Source of the DNA: Candidatus Anstonellales archaeon
GTDB lineage: Archaea; Micrarchaeota; Micrarchaeia; Anstonellales; CG1-02-47-40
Length of the DNA: 10,236 nucleotides
NCBI GenBank assembly: GCA_038869735.1
Contig: JAWCQO010000014.1
Span: 1 to 10,236, forward strand
Direction: 5' to 3'
The notes beneath the pieces are model-generated. The model was given only the letters and a program-made list of their open reading frames with translations. It ran no database searches and was not told where the DNA came from. This document shows, piece by piece, positions 4,881-10,236 of the stretch (the first letter of the stretch is position 1; every line of letters starts with the position of its first letter). The position numbers were made by a program, and so were the translations under genes.

Positions 4881-7559
4881 ATGAAAATAGATAAAATACA
4901 TTCCGCCAAATTAGAGAAAGTATACCGACTCCTCTCATCTTCTCCGGAAGGCATCAGTTCGCAAGAAGCAGTGAATCGCCTCTCTAAATTTGGCCAGAAT
5001 ATACTTAAAACCCAGCCGCCCGAGAGCCCTTTATCATTATTCATTTCGCAATTTAAAAATCCAATAATCTCTCTACTATTAATTGTCGGGGCAATAGCTA
5101 TCGGAATCCAACACTATGAAGACAGCATAGGCATTTTTGTTGCGGTTTTGCTTGCAGCCCTATCCGGCTTTATTCAAGAATATAAAGCAGAGCGTTCTCT
5201 TGAAGCCCTAAAAAAGATGGAGAAAAGCACAGTTCGAGTCCTTCGCGACAAAAAGATGAGCGTCCTTCCTTCATCCCAACTCGTTCCTGGCGATGTAATA
5301 ATATTATCAGAAGGCGACAAAGTCCCTGCTGACGCGCGGCTCATAGAATCAGTCAACCTATCATGTGATGAGGCTATTATAAGTGGAGAATCAAAACCAG
5401 TCGAAAAACAAGCTATGCGAGAGCACCCAAGCACTCCTCTCCTCAATTCAAAAAATATCATTTTTAGAGGCACTTCAATTAACCGTGGACGATGCAGGGC
5501 AATAGTTTTTGCAACAGGAATGAATACGGAATTCGGAAAAATAGCTCAAACCATTTCAGAGACAGAGAAAGAAGAAACTCCATTGCAGAAAAAAATGGAG
5601 GAACTTGGCCAAAAGCTTTTAGCCTACATCATTATACTTGCCCTTACCTACCTAGTCCTTGGCGTTTTTTTCTTCAAGAGAGATTTTAATGAAATGTTTC
5701 TTGTAAGCATCATAATTGTAGTTATGGCCGTTCCAGAAGGCCTTCCAACCATCATAACAATTACGCTTGCAATAGGAATGCAAGGTATGGCAAAAAGAAA
5801 TGCCATTATACGAAAGCTTCCTGCTGTTGAGACTCTCGGAAGCACCACCGTAATCTGCACAGACAAGACAGGAACTCTTACAAAAAACAAGATTGGTGTA
5901 AGGAGAATTTTCCTTCCGGGCGGGGAATATGAAGTAGCAGGGCAGCCTGATTCATTCATCGGAGAGTTTGTGCTTTCAGGACCACGGCAGATAGGAACCC
6001 TTCATTCACGCCTTGAAAAGCTTATCGAAATATCATCTTTATGCAATAATGCAAGCATTGTCGAAAGCGATGGAAAACAAACTATTGTAGGCGACCCAAC
6101 AGAAAGCGCGCTTTTAGTCATGGCAAAAAAATTTGGATACAATATAGAATCCGAACGGGCAAAGAGCCACTTTATATGGGAAATTCCGTTTGATTCAGAA
6201 CGGAAGATAATGTCGGTGTGCCGCAGACACGAAGATAAAAAAACAATTTATGTAAAAGGCGCACTTGAAGTAGTTTTGAAGAGATGCAACCGCATACTTT
6301 CTGAGTCCGGAGTCCGTCCCTTAACCAAGGATGACGTAGATAAAATTTACTCGAAAAACAGTGAATTTTCAAAAAATGATTTGCGCGTACTTGCAGTTGC
6401 ATACAAAGAAGTCCATTCAGTGCCTAAGAGGCCCACTACAAGATTTATGGAATCCTCTTTAATTTTTGTAGGTTTAATCGGAATGACTGACCCGCCAAGA
6501 CCTGAAGTATACGAAGCAATTAGAAAGTGCAAGAATGCCGGTATAAAAGTAATTATGATAACTGGAGATGGAAAAGAAACCGCATACGCCGTTGCCAAAG
6601 AGATTGAGATAGCCACAAACGAAAATGAGGTTTTGGAAGGCGACCAAATAGATGCAATTCCAGCTGATAATCTTGTCCAAGAGCTAGCTAAAATAAAGGT
6701 GATAGCTCGCGCATCCCCCCATCACAAATATCAAATAGTCTCCTCCCTCATGGCTGCAGGCGAAATCGTGGCTGTTACCGGAGACGGAGTAAACGATGCC
6801 CCTGCAATAAAAAAGGCAAATATAGGTATTGCAATGGGAATTACCGGGACTGATGTTGCAAAAGAAGTTTCTGATATGGTCCTAACAGATGACAACTTTG
6901 CAACAATCGTAAATGCAATTGAATATGGAAGAAGGCTCTATGACAACATTAAATCCTTTGTCCGATACCAGTTTTCGACAAACGTTGCGGCAATACTAAC
7001 ACTATTTTCAGCCCAATTTTGGGGTCTTGGTATCCCACTAACTGTTCTTCAGATGCTGTGGATTAACATAATCATGGACGGGCCGCCAGCAGTTGCGCTT
7101 GGATTTGAGCCTTCTTCTTCAGACACGATGCAGAGAAAACCTCGCGACCCAAAAACTCCATTTATTACAAGAAACCTAATACTTGCAATCCTTTTCGCCG
7201 GAGTTATAATGGCTACAGGAACACTTGCCGTCTTTTCTTATTACAAATCAAATGAGCCTATAAAAGCAGGGACAGCCGCATTTACAACCTTCGTTTTCTT
7301 CCAGTTTGCAAATGCGCTAAACTGCAAGAGCCAGTCACGCTCACTTCTACATTCGTTGTTCTCAAACAAATATCTCTACATTGCAATCATTCTTGCCGCA
7401 ATGCTCCACATCTCCATCATCTACAACCCGATATTCCAGCACTATTTCCAGACAGTTTCTCTTGAACCCAATGATTGGGTTATAATCATCACGACATCAA
7501 TGACCATAATCGTCCTTGAAGAAATCAAAAAATTCTTTTTCAAGAGCCAAACAGAGTAT
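4881..7559 (+). CDS. P-type Ca2+ (or Ca2+/Mn2+) ATPase, type IIA
   Basis: An 893-residue membrane pump that uses ATP to expel Ca2+, possibly Mn2+, from the cytoplasm (stop TGA at 7560-7562). In order: N-terminal cation-ATPase domain (1-60), M1-M2 (60-100), actuator domain with SGES (168-171, in place of the usual TGES), M3 (245-265), M4 with PEGLP (285-289), phosphorylation motif DKTGTLT with Asp328, nucleotide-binding domain with FDSERK (437-442) and KGA (459-461), DPPR (537-540), TGDG (561-564), TGDGVNDAP (633-641), then M5-M10 up to about 880. Ion-binding residues fit the one-site PMR1/SPCA branch. M6 reads LWINIIMDGPPA with Asn729 and Asp733, while the M5 position equivalent to SERCA Glu771 is Ala704. 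Length is normal and nothing is broken. The start ATG follows a TATA-like element with no ribosome binding site. The last codon abuts nadE. Confidence 0.95.
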
Positions 7560-7561
7560 TG

Positions 7562-8299
7562 ATGAATATGAATGCAAGAGTTAAGCGAATAATTCTTAAG
7601 CTGCGCTCATACTTCAAACATGCCAAAAGAAAAAAAGCCGTAGTCGGAATCTCCGGAGGAGTCGATTCTGCAGTTGCTGCAGCCATCTGTGCAAAAGCTC
7701 TTGGAAGTAAAAATGTTATAGGCGTCATCCTCCCAACCACCATCACCCCATCAAGAGATATTTCTGATGCCAAAATCATCTGTAAACTACTGAAAATAAA
7801 AAAATTAGAAGCAGACATAAGCCAAATAGCGCTTATCTGCTCAACTGTCCTTAAACGAATTCTTATGAAGAAACTAAACAAAAAAACAGCTGGAAACATC
7901 GTTGCAAGAATTAGGATGCTTATACTATACGCAATCGCAAACGAGCTTAACGGCTTGGTTGTAGGAACCGGAGACAAAAGCGAGATTTCAATAGGGTATT
8001 TTACAAAATATGGCGATGGCGCTTGCGACTTGCTACCTATTGGCAGCTTATATAAGACAGAGGTACAACAAATTGCGCAACAGCTTGGAATACCCAAGAA
8101 AATATACTGCAAGCCACCCTCACCAAGGCTTTGGCGCGACCAGACAGCAGAAAAAGAATTAGGCGCCAGTTACGAAAAAATAGACTCTATTTTAAGAAAA
8201 CTTGAAGCTGGCATAAAGCCAAAAGAACTGCTTGCAAAAAGAATCATAAAACTTATGAAAAACTCCGAGCACAAAAAATCCTCTCCCCCTATCCTTTAA
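7562..8299 (+). CDS. nadE: NH3-dependent NAD+ synthetase
   Basis: A 245-residue enzyme for the last step of NAD+ synthesis: it adenylates deamido-NAD+ with ATP and amidates it with ammonia. There is no N-terminal glutaminase (nitrilase) domain, so free ammonia is the expected donor. Motifs from the ATG: ATP pyrophosphatase loop SGGVDS (31-36), NIVARIRM (112-119), GTGDKSE (135-141), YFTKYGDG (146-153), LLPIGSLYKTEV (157-168), KPPSPRLW (184-191) and QTAEKELG (194-201). Length fits the family. The start ATG (7562-7564) shares one base with the ATPase TGA (TGATG), and no ribosome binding site precedes it, so translation is probably coupled to the ATPase. A TTG at 7559 and an ATG at 7568 are alternatives. 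The last 12 codons belong to a tandem duplication, so a near-copy of the NadE tail follows downstream. Confidence 0.95.
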   Translation: MNMNARVKRIILKLRSYFKHAKRKKAVVGISGGVDSAVAAAICAKALGSKNVIGVILPTTITPSRDISDAKIICKLLKIKKLEADISQIALICSTVLKRILMKKLNKKTAGNIVARIRMLILYAIANELNGLVVGTGDKSEISIGYFTKYGDGACDLLPIGSLYKTEVQQIAQQLGIPKKIYCKPPSPRLWRDQTAEKELGASYEKIDSILRKLEAGIKPKELLAKRIIKLMKNSEHKKSSPPIL

Positions 8300-8303
8300 T
8301 AAC

Positions 8304-8311
8304 TTTTTAAG
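8304..8311 (+). promoter_or_regulatory. Promoter element, copy A
   Basis: TTTTTAAG is centred 26.5 bases before the ATG of the chimeric mini-ORF at 8334, as expected for a leaderless start. The T-run follows the nadE stop directly and may also terminate the nadE message. CACACC precedes the ATG, with no ribosome binding site. Confidence 0.4.
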
Positions 8312-8333
8312 CTTCTAAACAGAAAATCACACC

Positions 8334-8390
8334 ATGAAGATTAGCAAGAGAAACTCAGAGCACAAAAAATCGTCTCTCCCTATCCTTTAA
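8334..8390 (+). CDS. Chimeric 18-residue mini-ORF made by duplication
   Basis: ATG 8334 to TAA 8388-8390 encodes MKISKRNSEHKKSSLPIL. The first six residues copy the start of the surface protein (MEISRR), and the last twelve copy the NadE C-terminus (NSEHKKSSPPIL). It has a complete duplicate of the presumed leaderless promoter, so it may be translated, either as a short peptide or as an upstream ORF on messages that read into the surface gene. In the NadE-derived part two of three differences from copy A are synonymous, too few to show selection. It may simply be a by-product. Confidence 0.3.
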   Translation: MKISKRNSEHKKSSLPIL

Positions 8391-8395
8391 TAACT

Positions 8396-8403
8396 TTTTT
8401 AAG
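8396..8403 (+). promoter_or_regulatory. Promoter element, copy B, of the surface-protein gene
   Basis: TTTTTAAG is centred 26.5 bases before the surface-protein ATG at 8426, identical in spacing to copy A despite the one-base T-run difference upstream of it. No ribosome binding site is present, so a leaderless message is expected. Confidence 0.45.
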
Positions 8404-8425
8404 CTTCTCCACAGAAAATCACACC

Positions 8426-10236
8426 ATGGAGATTAGCAGGAGAATAGTTACTTATGCTCTTTTTCTATTCTCTCTGCTGGTCAGCATCACCTTTTCAATA
8501 GATGTTTCAGACTGCGCAAACCTCAATACTCAAGGAACAACTTATACTCTCATCTCCTCAATCTCAACAAATGCTCTTTCCTGCTTTAACATAACTGCAA
8601 ATTCAATTGTCCTTGACTGCCAGAACTTCAGTATAACCGGAACCGGCACGGCACAATCTTTAGGAAAAGCAATACAAACAGAAGGCTATGACTACCTTGA
8701 GATAAAGAACTGCCGAATAGCAAATTTCTCAATAGGGGCACTCTTAAACTCAACCATTTACTCAAACGTAACAGACACTATAATAGAAAACTCAACCTTT
8801 GGCATATTCTTTGATGGCAGGGCTGCCGATATCTCAGGAGACAACAAAGTTAAAAACGTACAGATATCAAACTCTTCTACTGGAATCCACTTTCATGGCT
8901 CCAACACAAAATACAATACCATAACCTTAACCAACATAACCAACCATTCATATGTTGGTTTAAATCTGACCTCTTCATCATTCAACAACCTTACACAAAT
9001 TGTCGTAAGGGATAAAAAAACATCTACCGCTGATGGCGTCAGTCTTGAGGGAAGCTCAAGCATTCTTATTAATGATTCAAAATTCATAAAGCAAGACCAA
9101 GCAATCTGGTTACCTAATGGCTACTGCAGTCTTATCACAATAAACAATTCACTCATTTCAGAGTCTTCCTATGGAATTGACGCAAGTGGTGCTTCTCTCC
9201 TTGTGTATTCACAGATAGACAACACGCTTATAAATTCATCAACCACGTATGGCATTATACTAACTGGTGAATCTGCTTCTTATGGCGGAAATAAAATAAA
9301 CATAACAAATTCAAACTTATCAAAAGGCAGTACTGGTATTTATTTTTACACCTCAGGCTCGTCTGGCACGTATGGCTCAAACATCTTCATCAAAAACGTG
9401 AGGATATACAACTTTTCTTCTGCTGGTGTTTCCCAGTCCTCTAATTACTATCTCGGTGGGAGAACATATTCTGACGTGTATATATACAACAATACAAGGG
9501 GTATAGCAGGAGGTGTAAGCGACACCTACGAGCGCATACATGTCTTTGATAACAAAATTTATGGAATACTGCTACGTAGAAACTTGTCCGGGACTACAAT
9601 ACTTAAGGATTCAGAAATATACAACAACGGAGACGGAATTTTAATCGGACCCCATTACTCATCTTCTCTAGCCCTCATCCAAAACACAGCAATATTTAAT
9701 AACACTAGATGGGGTCTAAATGGTACTTCAAACAACGACCAGGAGTCTGTTGATTCAATAGGCATTAATCTAAGAAATGTAACAGTGTACAACAACGGAG
9801 AGGGAGGCCTATGGCTTCGGGACATGTGTAACCTCTCTAACTCTGTAGTGGAAAACAATACTGGTCCAGGCGTATACGTTACTGTGTATTCTACTACTCC
9901 TGGTCCAAACATATCTAACAATCAAATCAACAACAATTTAGGTGGAGGCATAAAGGTCATAAATCCATCTAAAAATAGCATCAGGATAGTAAACAACACT
10001 CTTATCTCAAACTCATACTTTGGAATAAACATAACATACTCAAACAACACCTATATCGCAAACAACACTCTTGGCCTAAACTCTATAGATATAGACAACA
10101 AATCCTCTAATATATCCTATGCATATGACAACGCATGCAACAATCCACTTGACTTTAAAGACTTTGGGCAGGTTGGTTGCACATGGAACTATCCCCCACC
10201 AATCTTCATATCTTCCTGCTCGAACTTAACATCGGC
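8426..10236 (+). CDS. Secreted right-handed beta-helix surface protein, 3' truncated by window edge
   Basis: The frame stays open from ATG 8426 to the right edge (603 codons plus two bases), so the C-terminus is missing. Residues 1-24 form a signal peptide: basic MEISRR, hydrophobic core to about residue 23, likely cut near TFS/ID. An opening with DCANLN, SCFNITANSIVLDC and NCRIANFS leads into many short beta-strand turns of the N.I..N...GI type, such as NVQISNSSTGIHF, SEIYNNGDGILI and NVTVYNNGEGGLWL. This is the pattern of PbH1/NosD-like parallel beta-helix proteins. I count about 32 N-x-S/T sequons, so heavy N-glycosylation at the cell surface is likely. No polysaccharide-lyase active site can be named and no C-terminal anchor is visible yet. 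The role may be adhesion, cell envelope or glycan binding. The promoter is copy B of the duplication. Confidence 0.88.
   Translation, partial: MEISRRIVTYALFLFSLLVSITFSIDVSDCANLNTQGTTYTLISSISTNALSCFNITANSIVLDCQNFSITGTGTAQSLGKAIQTEGYDYLEIKNCRIANFSIGALLNSTIYSNVTDTIIENSTFGIFFDGRAADISGDNKVKNVQISNSSTGIHFHGSNTKYNTITLTNITNHSYVGLNLTSSSFNNLTQIVVRDKKTSTADGVSLEGSSSILINDSKFIKQDQAIWLPNGYCSLITINNSLISESSYGIDASGASLLVYSQIDNTLINSSTTYGIILTGESASYGGNKINITNSNLSKGSTGIYFYTSGSSGTYGSNIFIKNVRIYNFSSAGVSQSSNYYLGGRTYSDVYIYNNTRGIAGGVSDTYERIHVFDNKIYGILLRRNLSGTTILKDSEIYNNGDGILIGPHYSSSLALIQNTAIFNNTRWGLNGTSNNDQESVDSIGINLRNVTVYNNGEGGLWLRDMCNLSNSVVENNTGPGVYVTVYSTTPGPNISNNQINNNLGGGIKVINPSKNSIRIVNNTLISNSYFGINITYSNNTYIANNTLGLNSIDIDNKSSNISYAYDNACNNPLDFKDFGQVGCTWNYPPPIFISSCSNLTS

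Larger units (their letters stand above)
8261..8443 (+). repeat. 91/92-bp tandem duplication spanning the nadE end and next gene start
   Basis: Copy A is 8261-8351 and copy B is 8352-8443, directly abutting. They differ by seven substitutions and one extra T in a T-run. Each copy holds the last 12 nadE codons and stop, the T-rich intergenic element, and ATG plus the first codons of the surface-protein gene. Copy A is the true nadE end, and copy B supplies the true start of the surface gene. Confidence 0.97.

Noticed and set aside
7540-8112. Minus-strand 190-codon frame opposite nadE
   Set aside because: It is a shadow of nadE, whose family motifs run through the whole interval on the plus strand.
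9655-9921. Minus-strand frame inside the surface gene
   Set aside because: It is antisense to a continuous beta-helix coding frame and has no independent support.

Overview
The window is archaeal. It carries a 70-residue single-fold histone with no tails, a helicase with the FANCM/Hef/Mph1 arrangement, and several genes whose ATG sits about 26-29 bases downstream of an A/T-rich TATA-like element with no ribosome binding site, as expected for leaderless archaeal transcripts. At the right end is an Asn/Ser/Thr-rich, sequon-rich parallel beta-helix surface protein. Its style (signal peptide, then an opening of the 'DC...L...TYTLIS...CF.I.AN.IVLDC' kind) is common in archaeal metagenome genomes, including DPANN lineages. 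The exact lineage cannot be fixed from this sequence.

Layout. (1) Bases 1-684: the 3' part of an unrecognised, very hydrophilic coding region built from perfect direct repeats whose offsets are all multiples of three. (2) 685-1793: a gene-poor, partly decayed stretch. It holds diverged short repeats, an upstream coding remnant (1005-1184), a small gene with a possible DNA-binding repeat module (1177-1524) that is either overlapped by the remnant or broken from it at an A7 run, and a doubtful 29-codon basic ORF. (3) 1794-2006, minus strand: archaeal histone, divergent from the rest. (4) 2133-8299, plus strand: TPR protein, Hef-like helicase, P-type Ca2+/Mn2+ ATPase and ammonia-dependent NAD+ synthetase. 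Gaps are 41 and 19 bases before the helicase and the ATPase, and the ATPase and nadE overlap by one base. (5) 8261-8443: a 91/92-base tandem duplication of the nadE 3' end, the intergenic promoter and the first codons of the next gene. (6) 8426 to the right edge: a secreted right-handed beta-helix protein, open beyond the window.

How the genes relate. The plus-strand genes are closely packed but have mixed functions (protein scaffold, fork repair, cation export, NAD synthesis, cell surface), so this looks like a compact genome rather than one pathway. The helicase, ATPase and surface gene each seem to have their own promoter. nadE is probably translationally coupled to the ATPase.

Most notable: the tandem duplication has made a chimeric 18-codon mini-ORF (signal-peptide start joined to the NadE C-terminus) with its own copy of a leaderless promoter. 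The Hef-like protein lacks its nuclease half but ends in a PCNA-interaction-like motif. The ATPase has the one-site ion-binding pattern of the PMR1/SPCA branch. I found no CRISPR array, tRNA, rRNA or insertion sequence, and no convincing new multi-gene system.
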